DNA of 20,983 bases from Ruminococcus sp. GTDB lineage: Bacteria > Bacillota > Clostridia > Oscillospirales > Ruminococcaceae. Location of the stretch: the NCBI GenBank assembly GCA_023667165.1, contig JAMPAO010000001.1, positions 181,056 through 202,038 on the forward strand, in the 5' to 3' direction. Positions 6,414-14,673 of the stretch are shown one piece after another (position 1 is the stretch's first letter; each line of letters opens with the position of its first letter). The notes under the pieces are model-generated. The model saw only the letters and a list, made by a program, of their open reading frames with translations, ran no database searches and had not been told where the DNA came from. The translations under genes were made by a program, and so were the position numbers.

Positions 6414-7566
6414 GTTTTTTCCGCTGTGGTATGCCGATATCATTTCCACCGAGAAAAAGCTTTCAAGGCTTGCCGAGAACGGACTGCACCTTACCGGTTT
6501 TTCTCCCGCAGCGGGGGTGTTCGTCTTTGAGGAAGGGGAAAAAAGAAACGTAAGATACAGGATATGCTACGCTAAGGGCTGCTGCGGCAAACCGCCCAAG
6601 GGCATTTCGGAAAGCGGATGGGAGCCGGTATGCGGGAATAAAAATTATTACGTTGTGAAAAATACCGATCCGAACGCGGAAAAAGTTCCGTCCTACAGCT
6701 CATGGAAAACCGTCAACAGAGCGGCGCTGCTTGCCGCGTTTCTTGTAATATGCTTTTTTATTGGATTTACGGGAGGCGCTGCAGCGGGCGCGGCGGACGC
6801 GGGGGAGAATATTTTTTCCGATCCCGTGATATTATTCGGCACGGTCATTTCGGCTGCCGCTCTTGCTGTTTTAATAATCGCCTTTAAGGGCAACAGAAGC
6901 CTCGCCAAGACCGATACCGACCTAAAGCTGGCGGATACCGTTATCAAGACTATTCCCGCCGAAAATTTCAGATATTCCGAGGAAGAGGAAAAACGAATGC
7001 TCAAGGACGGCAGAATGATTAAAAAGCTCCGCCTTGCCTGGGTCTACGCTCCCGATAAGGCGGAGCGGTGGGTGGAGGAAATGGCTGCAAACGGCTGGCG
7101 GTTTTACAGGTTCAACACCACGGGTATCGAGTTTTACTTTGTAAAGAGCGAGCCTGTAAAGCTCAAATTCATTGCGGATTACCAGAACGAGGCAACGGAG
7201 GAATATTTTCAGTCATGCAGGGACGACGGCTGGCACCTTGAATACACATCGGTCACAAGGATAATGAGCTTTGTGATATGGTCAAGGGAGTACGAGGGAG
7301 AGGAGCCGCCCGAAATTTACACCGACGCCGCGGGAGTGATCAGCCATGCAAGGAGGCTTGCCCTGAGTATAGGACTGCCCATGACGCTGGTGGCGGCGGT
7401 TGCCGTAGCTGTAATAGCCGTAAATGTGTTTTTTTGCGCTCCCGAAGAGCGGGACATACCTATGGCTGTGATATATTTTATCCTCGGCGTTGAATACGGT
7501 CTTTTCGGCTCGCAGTCAATAGGTTATTACATAAGGACCGTAAAAAAATACGGCGAAAAAAAGTGA
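6403..7566 (+). CDS. DUF2812 membrane protein, partner of PadR
   Basis: Protein of 387 residues with two copies of the DUF2812 module, one at about 1-95 (FFPLWYADIISTEKKLSRLA, ENGLHL, FEEGEKRNVRYRI) and one at about 205-305 (KLRLAWVYAPDKAERWVEEM, ANGWRFYRF, then GWHLEYTS). Hydrophobic helices lie near 104-126 and 138-160 between the modules and near 325-380 at the end, so both modules should face the cytosol. DUF2812 genes are widely found just downstream of PadR genes and their molecular role is unknown; a membrane stress or ligand sensor is a common guess. The ATG overlaps the end of padR, implying translational coupling. The next gene starts 16 nt after its stop. Confidence 0.82.
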   Translation: MINKFFPLWYADIISTEKKLSRLAENGLHLTGFSPAAGVFVFEEGEKRNVRYRICYAKGCCGKPPKGISESGWEPVCGNKNYYVVKNTDPNAEKVPSYSSWKTVNRAALLAAFLVICFFIGFTGGAAAGAADAGENIFSDPVILFGTVISAAALAVLIIAFKGNRSLAKTDTDLKLADTVIKTIPAENFRYSEEEEKRMLKDGRMIKKLRLAWVYAPDKAERWVEEMAANGWRFYRFNTTGIEFYFVKSEPVKLKFIADYQNEATEEYFQSCRDDGWHLEYTSVTRIMSFVIWSREYEGEEPPEIYTDAAGVISHARRLALSIGLPMTLVAAVAVAVIAVNVFFCAPEERDIPMAVIYFILGVEYGLFGSQSIGYYIRTVKKYGEKK

Positions 7567-7582
7567 AAAGGAGAATTTTGAT

Positions 7583-8701
7583 ATGAACGAGAATTATAAC
7601 GAAAAAAACGTACTCCCGGCGGAGGAGCTTTCCCCCGAAGAGGCTGCGTTTGAGGAAGAACCGGTGATAATGCGCAAAAAAATAAAGGGCGGCTATAACT
7701 GGGCGGGGGGAATAGTCCTGCTTACTCAAGGTCTTGCTCTGGCTGCGATGATCATATTCAGCGTGATATTTTCAGTAACAGTTACATCGAAAATAATGGC
7801 TGAAAACCCGGGGGCGGAGATCACGGTAATTACATCAAAGGTGCAGGAGGCTGCGTCCGAAAACCGAACCGCCATAATATCAAACGCTGCGTGCATGATC
7901 GTTTCCGAGGTCGTGACCATACTGATAGTGTGCTTCTCCGCAAAGCGTTTCAGGCTTAGAGATACCCTAAAAAAGCCGTCCTCTCACGCTTCTCATATAA
8001 TAATGGCAATGCTTGCCATTATAGGCGTACAGGGATTTTCCATCTTTGTGCAGGGAATAGTATCGAGCCTTACCGGCTTTACGGGAATAAACGAGGATTT
8101 TTCCGCGCAGATGTCCTTCGGCGATGATATCCTTGCAAATACCGTCCTGGTGCTTTACGCCGTACTGATAGGTCCCATACTTGAGGAGCTGCTTTACAGA
8201 GGTCTTGCCCTGAATCTGCTTGCTCCCGTGAACCGCACCTTTGCGCTGATAGCCTCCTCCCTGCTTTTCGGACTTATGCACGCAAATTTCAATCAGATAT
8301 TCAACGGTTTCCTGCTGGGTCTTGTGCTGGGATATATCGCCCTTAAAAGCGGCTCGGTAATATCCTCCGTGATATGCCATATCTTCGCCAACGGCAACGC
8401 TTTCCTGATATCATATATTTTTGAGGGAAAAATGGCGGGCAGTATAGGCGAAGAAGCGGCGGCGGGATACGAGCTGCTGGTGTTCGGCATAGAGCTTGTT
8501 ATAGGCGTTATCGCACTGATACTGCTGATGAAGAAAAGCGGCAGAGTAACGCAGGACGATATGATAACACCGCAGTATTCCTATGCTGAAACGACGGGAA
8601 AATATACATGGTCTGCGCTTCTCAGATCCCCCACGTTCTGGCTGTCCGCAGCATACTGTCTGATAAACGCCTGCTTGATGGTCACTCCGATAAACGTTTG
8701 A
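7583..8701 (+). CDS. CPBP-family intramembrane glutamic/metalloprotease
   Basis: Multi-helix membrane protein of 372 residues with the CPBP (CAAX prenyl protease 2-like, Abi) signature: EELLYR at 201-206, FGLMH ending in H233, and H266-IFA-N270. These are the three conserved active-site motifs of the family. Members act in CAAX processing in eukaryotes and in bacteria in peptide maturation, bacteriocin self-immunity or unknown roles. An acidic cytosolic head of about 30 residues precedes the first helix. The C-terminal part after about residue 315 is a polar linker followed by one more hydrophobic segment. The ribosome site AAAAGGAG precedes the ATG. As third gene of the PadR operon it is probably induced together with the DUF2812 protein, which suggests an envelope-stress or peptide-resistance role; that is inference. 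Confidence 0.87.
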   Translation: MNENYNEKNVLPAEELSPEEAAFEEEPVIMRKKIKGGYNWAGGIVLLTQGLALAAMIIFSVIFSVTVTSKIMAENPGAEITVITSKVQEAASENRTAIISNAACMIVSEVVTILIVCFSAKRFRLRDTLKKPSSHASHIIMAMLAIIGVQGFSIFVQGIVSSLTGFTGINEDFSAQMSFGDDILANTVLVLYAVLIGPILEELLYRGLALNLLAPVNRTFALIASSLLFGLMHANFNQIFNGFLLGLVLGYIALKSGSVISSVICHIFANGNAFLISYIFEGKMAGSIGEEAAAGYELLVFGIELVIGVIALILLMKKSGRVTQDDMITPQYSYAETTGKYTWSALLRSPTFWLSAAYCLINACLMVTPINV

Positions 8702-8762
8702 CAGTCTGTTCCCTATCCTTTTGCGCACGTCTTTCCGGCAGGATCGCGGCGTATATTTGGAG

Positions 8763-8812
8763 CGTGCCGGCGTTATCCAAAATTTACGGATAACGCCGGC
8801 ACGTTCTTTTCT
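8763..8812 (+). terminator. Strong intrinsic terminator of the padR operon
   Basis: CGTGCCGGCGTTATCC at 8763-8778 pairs perfectly over 16 bp with 8788-8803 around a 9-nt loop and is followed by TTCTTTTCTT. It lies about 60 nt after the CPBP gene. Confidence 0.9.
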
Positions 8813-8914
8813 TATTTAAAATTACATCTGATAAATATAAGCAAATATGAGAACGGGTGCTAAAATCGAAATGTGAATGATAAATTAATTAAATGTAAAA
8901 AATATTGCTTTCTA

Positions 8915-8944
8915 TTGACAAGCTATAAAAAGAGATAGTATAAT
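8915..8944 (+). promoter_or_regulatory. Sigma-A promoter of the hydrolase/reductase-like operon
   Basis: TTGACA at 8915-8920 and TATAAT at 8939-8944 with an 18-nt spacer. Expected start near 8950. The stretch 8702-9112 otherwise contains only the preceding terminator, this promoter, the operator and an untranslated leader of about 160 nt. Confidence 0.85.
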
Positions 8945-8954
8945 ATGAATAGTG

Positions 8955-8970
8955 GTTAGCCAACGGTAAC
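8955..8970 (+). promoter_or_regulatory. Operator-like palindrome GTTAGC-N4-GGTAAC
   Basis: Imperfect palindrome (one mismatch) just downstream of the expected transcription start. It matches the motif found at the two leftward promoters at 12965-12980 and 16534-16549. A repressor bound here would block initiation or early elongation. Confidence 0.6.
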
Positions 8971-9112
8971 TTTATTCGGCAAAGCCTGTTTATCGGAGCA
9001 AATGGCGTTTTACGGCAATATTTTGATACAGGCTCCCGAATTTTCCGCGTGCTGTCCGAGAACAGGCATATGCATATTTTGAAAAAAACGATACGGAGGA
9101 ATAACGGCGGTC

Positions 9113-10045
9113 ATGAAAAGGATCAAATTCAAGTCCGGCACGGACGGTTTTTACGGCGTTTACTTTGAAAATCCCGTAAAAACAAATTCGGCTATGATAA
9201 TCATGCTTGGCAATGACGCGGAGGGATATATATCTTGCAGCGCGGCAAAATGGGCAATAAAAAAAGGACTTAACGCCATGACCGTTTCCCCCGAAAGGAA
9301 AGAGAACGGATATCATAATTTTCCCTTGGAAGCGGTCGAAGCTGCCGTGAAGCAGCTTAAAAGCAGCGGCAACGACAAGATCGCTGTTGTGGGCGCGTCC
9401 ACAACGGGAACTGCGGCACTTGCCGCCGCTTCATATATTTCCGATATTACTCTGACGATCGCGGTTACTCCAAGCGATTTTATGTGGGAGGGCGTTATAA
9501 GAGAAAAAAAGGACGGCTGCTCGGAACGTCCCGCCGAGGGAACGGCTCTGCTTTCGTACAAGGGAGAAGCGCTGCCGTATATGCCGTTCGTATACCGTCA
9601 CCCCGAATATTGGAACTCGATAAAAAAGGAATCCGAGGATACCGATAATTTTATTGCGGCACGGCGGCTTTACGACGATTCCGAAAAATCTCACCCCATC
9701 TCCGAAGAGGAATTTATAAAGGTCGAAAATATAAACGGCATGCTCGTTTTGGCGGGCGCGGAGGACGACGCGCTGTGGGATACGGTAAAATATATCCGCA
9801 GAATGGAGAAGCGCCTTAAAAGCAGACCCCGTAAATGCAAATTCAAGGTTATTATATATGAGCACGGTACGCATTTTTTATTTCCCGAATCCCTGGCAAA
9901 AAAAATGCTCCCCGCCGGCATGGGGGCGCTGCTGAGATTTATGTTCAATGCGGGCAGAGAATATCCCGAGGAATGCAGGGAAGCACGGGAAGATTTTGAT
10001 AAAAAAATTTCCGCCGCCATCAGAATTTGGAAAAAAGAAAAATAG
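9113..10045 (+). CDS. Alpha/beta hydrolase, acyl-CoA thioester hydrolase (BAAT C-terminal)-like
   Basis: Cytosolic protein of 310 residues with an alpha/beta-hydrolase arrangement. The nucleophile elbow is VVGASTTG with S96, a candidate acid is D218 or D219 in GAEDDALWD, and the histidine is H251 or H254 in EHGTHFLFPE. The stretch after the nucleophile (AALAAASYISDITLTIAVTP) resembles the BAAT C-terminal domain of acyl-CoA thioesterases and dienelactone-hydrolase-like enzymes. No signal peptide. CGGAGGA about 14 nt upstream of the ATG is the ribosome site. The next gene's likely start is 62 nt after this stop, with a good ribosome site, so the two form an operon. The substrate is unknown; an esterase or thioesterase role is as far as the sequence goes. 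Confidence 0.75.
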   Translation: MKRIKFKSGTDGFYGVYFENPVKTNSAMIIMLGNDAEGYISCSAAKWAIKKGLNAMTVSPERKENGYHNFPLEAVEAAVKQLKSSGNDKIAVVGASTTGTAALAAASYISDITLTIAVTPSDFMWEGVIREKKDGCSERPAEGTALLSYKGEALPYMPFVYRHPEYWNSIKKESEDTDNFIAARRLYDDSEKSHPISEEEFIKVENINGMLVLAGAEDDALWDTVKYIRRMEKRLKSRPRKCKFKVIIYEHGTHFLFPESLAKKMLPAGMGALLRFMFNAGREYPEECREAREDFDKKISAAIRIWKKEK

Positions 10046-10107
10046 CTTTTCGGATATTAAGAACCTGTGCAAGAAGCGGTCAGCGTCTGCCGGAGGGAGA
10101 GGATATT

Positions 10108-11052
10108 ATGAATATTTTAGTATACGGAGCAGGCGCGATAGGCTCTCTTTTGATACATTTCCTCGTCAGATCGGGAAACAGCGTTACCGTGGCCGCCGGG
10201 CACAGCTATGATACGCTTTGCAAAAACGGGATAGTCATCAGGCATTATCTGCAAAAAAAGATCACAACGGACAAAGTGACCGTTGTGAAGGAAGCGGATA
10301 ATAATATCCGCTACGACGCTGTTTTCTCGGTAATGCAGAGCCAGCAGCAAAGGTCTGTGGCGGACAAGCTCGCCGCGCTGAATACGGAGCTTGTCGTTCT
10401 GGTGGGAAACAATACCGAAGCAGACGAGCTGGAAAAATACATAATCGGGCATTCCGAAACAAAACGCAGGATCCTGTTCGGATTTCAGAATTCGGCGGGG
10501 CACAGGGAAAACGGCGTCGCCGTATGCGGCAGGCTTCCCGTGACCGAGCTTGTTATAGGCGGTCTGCATTCGGCTGCCTCGGAGGAAGATAAAAGGCTGA
10601 TATCTTCCATGTTTACCGTTTCGGGATATAAGACAACATGGCTGGAGGATATGTACGGCTATTATCTGTGTCATATGGCGGAAATAATGCCCTACGCCTT
10701 TCTTTCCTATGAGCTCGGTCACAATTTGAGAAAAGCGTCAAAGAGCGACATAAAACGGGTCATGCGGGCGTCGGGAGAGGCTTTTGATTATCTGAAAAGC
10801 ATAGGAGTTAAGGTAATGCCTCCCAAGGAGGACGAATATTACGGAAACGGAGCCAAGTCAAAGGCAATGTTCCTGCTGTACTTTATTATGAGCCGCACGA
10901 TGCTCGGCGATCTGATGCTTACCGATCACTGCAAAAACGGCACGGAGGAAATGAAAATTATCGACAGCTTTATACAGCGGCTTCGTTCAACCGTTCCCGG
11001 CAAAGCAATGCCCACATGGGACGGTATGAGAAGATCGCTTTTGAAACAGTAA
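10108..11052 (+). CDS. Ketopantoate reductase-like (ApbA/PanE fold) NADP-binding protein
   Basis: Protein of 314 residues opening with the Rossmann motif MNILVYGAGAIGSLL and an early arginine-less cofactor loop (VTVAAG). The N-terminal half follows the ApbA/PanE NADP-binding domain; the helical C-terminal half is more divergent. The catalytic Lys and Asn of true ketopantoate reductases (W-x-K-x-x-x-N pattern) are not seen in the matching region (DMYGYYLCHMAEIMPYAF), so this is probably a paralogue with another substrate rather than panE, despite the pantothenate genes 5 kb away. The ATG at 10108 is chosen because GGAGGGAGAGG lies just upstream, which makes it better than an ATG at 10027 inside the preceding gene. 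A terminator begins directly after the stop. Confidence 0.78.
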   Translation: MNILVYGAGAIGSLLIHFLVRSGNSVTVAAGHSYDTLCKNGIVIRHYLQKKITTDKVTVVKEADNNIRYDAVFSVMQSQQQRSVADKLAALNTELVVLVGNNTEADELEKYIIGHSETKRRILFGFQNSAGHRENGVAVCGRLPVTELVIGGLHSAASEEDKRLISSMFTVSGYKTTWLEDMYGYYLCHMAEIMPYAFLSYELGHNLRKASKSDIKRVMRASGEAFDYLKSIGVKVMPPKEDEYYGNGAKSKAMFLLYFIMSRTMLGDLMLTDHCKNGTEEMKIIDSFIQRLRSTVPGKAMPTWDGMRRSLLKQ

Positions 11053-11095
11053 AGAGCCTGTTTCGGCGGAAATTTGCCGGAACAGGCTCTTTTTA
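11053..11095 (+). terminator. Intrinsic terminator
   Basis: The 15-bp stem 11053-11067 with 11076-11090 (AGAGCCTGTTTCGGC, one G-T pair) is followed by TTTT and more A/T. It starts one base after the stop codon of the reductase-like gene. On the opposite strand the hairpin is followed only by a short T-rich run, so it may also act weakly on the converging leftward operon. Confidence 0.9.
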
Positions 11096-11141
11096 TTAAA
11101 AATAGCGGTATACGGGGCAAAGACGCATATATCAGCGTTTG

Positions 11142-11423
11142 TCAACATGGGGAGCGGCAGCCGAAAGATACGCCGTATAAAATATCGATCTTCCCGCCGT
11201 AATTTTCCACAACGTAATCGCCCAAACGCCGCGCCTCGTCCGTAACGGATCTGAACTCCGTATCCGGTTCGGATGGGTTAAATCCGTCGTACGCAACAAG
11301 AATCACATGATATTTTTTCGACAGCACCTCGGCGGTCGGGATCGCGGCTCTGCAGCAGATCCCGCCGCCGTGAAACAGAACGGCTGTTTCGGGATTTTCT
11401 TTTCCGTATTCAAAATATTTCAT
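11142..11423 (-). pseudogene. Truncated alpha/beta hydrolase
   Basis: Only 93 residues: an alpha/beta-hydrolase N-terminal half with the oxyanion segment LFHGGGICC near 16-24, a core strand VILVAYDGF, and the nucleophile elbow YGVSFGC with S86. The frame then ends after five more residues, so the acid and histidine of the triad and the whole second half of the fold are missing. No continuation is seen in other frames to the left. The ATG at 11423 has AAAGGAC upstream and fits better than an ATG at 11477. It is the last gene of the leftward operon, and the break lies about 50 nt from the facing terminator. Most likely a decayed gene, though a short expressed fragment is possible. Confidence 0.7.
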
Positions 11424-11500
11424 ATTACCGTCCTTTCCCTTTTCAAAAACAGGATACGCCGCAGGTGCGCTTGTCAATGACCTTTTCGTAAGCCGTCCCC

Positions 11501-12361
11501 TTATCCGTCAAGACAGCGGGGCAGGAAAGCTTTTATTTTGTCTATATATTCTGCGGCTCTCATTACGCAGGATAAATGACCTCCCTTCATCCAAACCGTT
11601 TTTGCGCCGTTTCCCATAGCCGCGGCGAGCCGCTCCTGATCCGCTTTTGAAAAAATATCCTTTTGAGGCATCAAAAGAAGTATTTTCCCTTTGAGCTTCG
11701 GAAAATCCTTAATGCTTATATTTCCCTGCTTTGATATATCCGCAAGAATTTTCAGAGAATGAATATATTTATTTTTATAATTTTCATCCGCCGCAATGAC
11801 TTGTATAAACGTCCTGCCGTACTCCTTTTCTTCCTCGGTTTCGTCCGTAAAATAGCTGTACACCGTATTCACCAAGCTGATTTTCATTTTATCCCAGTTT
11901 GAATGTTTTATCTTAAATTCAAGCAGCGGCGTTAAAAAGGCAATTCTCTTTACGCTTTTCATATAATCCGAATCTATGCCGAGCGTAGTAATAAGTACAA
12001 GTCCGCCAACATTATCGCTGTATTTTTTTGCATAGACCTGCGCCAGCGCACCGCCGTCGCTGCCTCCTATTATTACGGGATTTTTTATATTCAAGCTGTT
12101 CAGCAAAGAGTTTACGCCGCTTATAAGTTCATCTGCCGTTTTTGTTTCCGTAGGGTACTCAAGAATTACAACTCTGTAATCGCTTTCAAAAGCAGCCGCA
12201 TATTTTATCCACATTTCCTGCATTTCAAGTCCGTTAAAAAAGACGATCGCGGGATCGTTCCCGTCGCCCGAAACGACGCAGCGGAATGTGTAATTTCCGA
12301 CGGTATGCTCTTCATATTTATGAGATTGCCCGAAACTGCTGAGCTCTTCCGAAAAAATCAT
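11501..12361 (-). CDS. Alpha/beta hydrolase
   Basis: Soluble protein of 286 residues with a complete alpha/beta-hydrolase layout: oxyanion strand AIVFFNGLEMQ, nucleophile elbow IIGGSDGG with S101, acid D235 in MPQKDIFS and histidine H262 in KGGHLS. The spacing is that of proline-iminopeptidase/esterase-like family members, but no substrate can be named. No signal peptide. ACGGAGGACAGG precedes the ATG. It lies between a small membrane protein (56 nt upstream) and the truncated hydrolase (about 77 nt downstream), and all three share direction and promoter. Confidence 0.82.
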   Translation of the reverse strand: MIFSEELSSFGQSHKYEEHTVGNYTFRCVVSGDGNDPAIVFFNGLEMQEMWIKYAAAFESDYRVVILEYPTETKTADELISGVNSLLNSLNIKNPVIIGGSDGGALAQVYAKKYSDNVGGLVLITTLGIDSDYMKSVKRIAFLTPLLEFKIKHSNWDKMKISLVNTVYSYFTDETEEEKEYGRTFIQVIAADENYKNKYIHSLKILADISKQGNISIKDFPKLKGKILLLMPQKDIFSKADQERLAAAMGNGAKTVWMKGGHLSCVMRAAEYIDKIKAFLPRCLDG

Positions 12362-12417
12362 AGTCCTGTCCTCCGTTCATTATTCAACCGATTCGGAGAT
12401 TACCGAATGGGTCGTTA

Positions 12418-12915
12418 TTATAGGTTTGCCAAAGCAATTCCGATTCCCGTAATAGCTGCCGCCGCAAGGGCGTACAGCAGTCCCGGAAAGATCATTCCCT
12501 TGACGTGAAACCATTTCTGCCCGTATTCCTTATCCATATGCTCCGTACCGGGCAGACGGAATATTTTCCACCTTGCAAACAGTACCCAATCAATGAAAAA
12601 GGTATCCCACACTCCCACAGCGGTCAGCAGCAGAAATGCGAAAACAAAGCCGTCCGCAAAATCTGCGGCTCCCGCGGCAGCCGCTCCCGCCGTTAATACC
12701 GCCGAAAAAACAGCTACAGCCGCGAGCTTCTGCACTATTATTTTTCTTTTCGGCGGTGTCTGAGTTCGTTCATGCGTTTTGAAATATTCCTCCCGTATCT
12801 CAAGAGGATAATTATTAACGCCCTGTTCGGGCGATTTTACCGCAGCCAGTATCACCGCTGCCGAAAATAACGCGGTAAAAACAGCCGCTTCGATAATAAC
12901 AACGCTCCAAACCAT
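12418..12915 (-). CDS. Small membrane protein, paralogue of the one at 13105
   Basis: Protein of 165 residues with about four hydrophobic segments (near 1-25, 63-83, 86-108 and 140-163) and a charged cytosolic stretch after the first. It is not a family I can name. It shares landmarks with the protein at 13105-13605: NYPLEIREEY against NYPPKIQERA after the first helix, and LPGTEHMDKEYGQKWFH against IPGTEDMTEAYHDYWFH before the last helix. The start at 12915 is chosen because CGGAGGAG sits about 8 nt upstream; an ATG at 12960 lies in the leader. It is the first gene after the promoter-operator at 12965-13016. Confidence 0.75.
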   Translation of the reverse strand: MVWSVVIIEAAVFTALFSAAVILAAVKSPEQGVNNYPLEIREEYFKTHERTQTPPKRKIIVQKLAAVAVFSAVLTAGAAAAGAADFADGFVFAFLLLTAVGVWDTFFIDWVLFARWKIFRLPGTEHMDKEYGQKWFHVKGMIFPGLLYALAAAAITGIGIALANL

Positions 12916-12964
12916 ATTTTCCGCTCCTCCGATCGATATTACCGTTATTGTCCGCCCCAAGGAT

Positions 12965-12980
12965 ATTAGCGTAGGCTAAC
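12965..12980 (-). promoter_or_regulatory. Operator palindrome TTAGC-N4-GCTAA
   Basis: Perfect 5-bp arms (12966-12970 and 12975-12979) separated by GTAG, at the expected transcription start of the leftward promoter. Same motif and same position as at 16534-16549, and a near match at 8955-8970. Confidence 0.7.
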
Positions 12981-12987
12981 TAATATC

Positions 12988-13016
12988 AGTATACAGCTTT
13001 TTCGGTGTTTTGTCAA
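12988..13016 (-). promoter_or_regulatory. Leftward sigma-A promoter
   Basis: On the minus strand TTGACA (13011-13016) and TATACT (12988-12993) are 17 nt apart. The region 12982-13049 matches 16552-16619 with three differences in 68 aligned bases, so this promoter and that of the ABC operon are copies. Confidence 0.88.
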
Positions 13017-13104
13017 TATACGCATGATTTTTTACATTTTTTTAATATTTAAATTAGGCTTGAATAACTCAAATTTATGTGATATAACATAACATCGTTA
13101 CCGA

Positions 13105-13605
13105 TTACAATGAGAGCCGTGCAAACAATACCGTCAATCCGCCCACGACAATGCATAGCGGAATTTCCAAAATTAAACCCAGAAAAAACCATTTCCAATG
13201 AAACCAATAATCGTGATACGCCTCTGTCATATCCTCAGTCCCGGGAATCACCCAAAATTTGTCATTGCAGAACCACAGGGAGTCAAACACAGCCGCGTCA
13301 AAAAACGACCACGAATTCAAAAAAAGATACGCCTGGAAAAATCCCGCCCAAAATCCGGTTTCTTTATTGACTATGCAAATAATAACCATACAGAGCGTCA
13401 GCATTACCGCAAAGCCTAACGGCTTATACTTTTTTGAGTCAGCAGCCATCTGCTCTTTTGTTGTGATACCAAGCTCTATTGCCCTCTCCTGAATTTTCGG
13501 CGGATAATTGTGCAGTTGCCGCACTGCTCCCTGCTTAGTCACAAACACAATCATAAACACCGCATATATACAGGAATATATTAACGCCTCAATTACATAT
13601 TTCAT
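13105..13605 (-). CDS. Small membrane protein at the end of the ABC exporter operon
   Basis: Protein of 166 residues with about four hydrophobic helices (near 4-24, 64-82, 86-108 and 138-162). Its family is not recognised. It is a paralogue of the 12418-12915 product, sharing the NYPPxIxxR segment after helix 1 and a PGTExM-x-x-x-Y-x-x-x-WFH segment before the last helix. AAAGGCGG lies ahead of the ATG. It is separated by 63 nt from the second ABC permease and no promoter is seen in that gap, so it is probably co-transcribed with the exporter. A role as accessory or immunity subunit is a guess from context. Confidence 0.72.
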   Translation of the reverse strand: MKYVIEALIYSCIYAVFMIVFVTKQGAVRQLHNYPPKIQERAIELGITTKEQMAADSKKYKPLGFAVMLTLCMVIICIVNKETGFWAGFFQAYLFLNSWSFFDAAVFDSLWFCNDKFWVIPGTEDMTEAYHDYWFHWKWFFLGLILEIPLCIVVGGLTVLFARLSL

Positions 13606-13668
13606 ACCGTATTCCGCCTTTCAATCAATCTCGTTTTTATTTTTTACTGGCAACCTCAAATCAGCAGT

Positions 13669-14673
13669 TTAAGCCTTTCCGTTACTGCGTTTGGAAATCA
13701 GAATGCCGCTTACCATAAGAATTACTGTCAAGCCCGACGCCATAAGCATTTCGGGATAAGCAGACATAATGCTGCCTGTTTGCTGCATTCGTTCTATGCC
13801 TGCCGCAATCCAGCGCTGCGGACAGAAATTTGCCGCTATTTTCATAGCTTTGGGCATTGTGTCATATGGGAATAAAATTCCCGACAGCAATCCCATTGGC
13901 ATAAGAACCGCGCTCCCCACAATCCACAGGCTTTCCTCTTTTTTCAGCAGTGAGGCGGCAAACACCATAATGCTGATACTGAGAAGATTTGTAAAGAACA
14001 TCATTATAAGAAATCCAAAATCATTTTTAAGTCCCAAATCAAAACGTGCGATTTGCGCGATCAAGAAGAATATTGCCGAGCCGAAACAGGAGAAAAACAG
14101 ATACGCTGCCGAAACTCCAAGTATGTATTTTCCTGTTCCTACGCCGCTTAAAAGTATTCTGTCGCGTATGCGGTTGTTTTTTTCGTTAATGAGCAGCGCG
14201 CCTACCAGCGAGGAAGCTGTCAGCGTCTTAAACAGCATAAAAGGGAGCAGATTTTTTACCGAAAGCGTTTTCTTCGGAATTTCATTCACGCTGACCTCCG
14301 AGGCGGCGCTGTCTTTATCCGCGTTTCTCAGCAGCAATTCAACCGAGCTGTATATTTCACTTTCCGAAAGCGTTGTAATAAAAATTGCCTCGTCCAAAAT
14401 GACAGCCATTTCAACATTTCCGCCTAAAAGCTTAGACTGAATTTCATCTTCATCATATTCAAAAATTTTATAGCCCTCCACCTCGCTGAGAACGGAAATA
14501 TACTTCTCCCCCGCGCTGCCGAGATTGTTCACCACACCGATATTATGCTCGTCGGAATACGGCAGAAGTACCGTCATGATAAGAAACAGTATTGTCGGCA
14601 TGATCGTGATGAACTTTACAAAATCTTTATTTCGCAGCAGATATATTGAAGTATTTCTGAGAATGTTAAGCAT
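13669..14673 (-). CDS. ABC-2-type transporter permease
   Basis: Membrane protein of 334 residues with the ABC-2 (YhgE/NodJ-like) topology: one N-terminal helix near 22-40, an extracytoplasmic domain of roughly 120 residues, then five helices in the C-terminal half (ending near residue 328), with LLSGILFPYDTMP as the typical loop before the last helices. It is the second of two permease subunits, so the exporter is a heterodimer driven by the ATPase two genes upstream. AAGGAGG precedes the ATG at 14673, better than an upstream start at 14739. The start overlaps the end of the preceding permease gene by 8 bp, pointing to coupled translation. The cargo is unknown. Confidence 0.88.
   Translation of the reverse strand: MLNILRNTSIYLLRNKDFVKFITIMPTILFLIMTVLLPYSDEHNIGVVNNLGSAGEKYISVLSEVEGYKIFEYDEDEIQSKLLGGNVEMAVILDEAIFITTLSESEIYSSVELLLRNADKDSAASEVSVNEIPKKTLSVKNLLPFMLFKTLTASSLVGALLINEKNNRIRDRILLSGVGTGKYILGVSAAYLFFSCFGSAIFFLIAQIARFDLGLKNDFGFLIMMFFTNLLSISIMVFAASLLKKEESLWIVGSAVLMPMGLLSGILFPYDTMPKAMKIAANFCPQRWIAAGIERMQQTGSIMSAYPEMLMASGLTVILMVSGILISKRSNGKA

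Noticed and set aside
10108..11052. Annotation as panE, completing a pantothenate pathway with panT and coaX
   Set aside because: The catalytic Lys/Asn pattern is missing, the gene is 5 kb away and it is in a different regulatory unit.
11470..11501. TTGACA-like box on the minus strand ahead of the truncated hydrolase
   Set aside because: The only TATCCT partner is 15 nt away and weak; the gene is more simply read as the last gene of the leftward operon.
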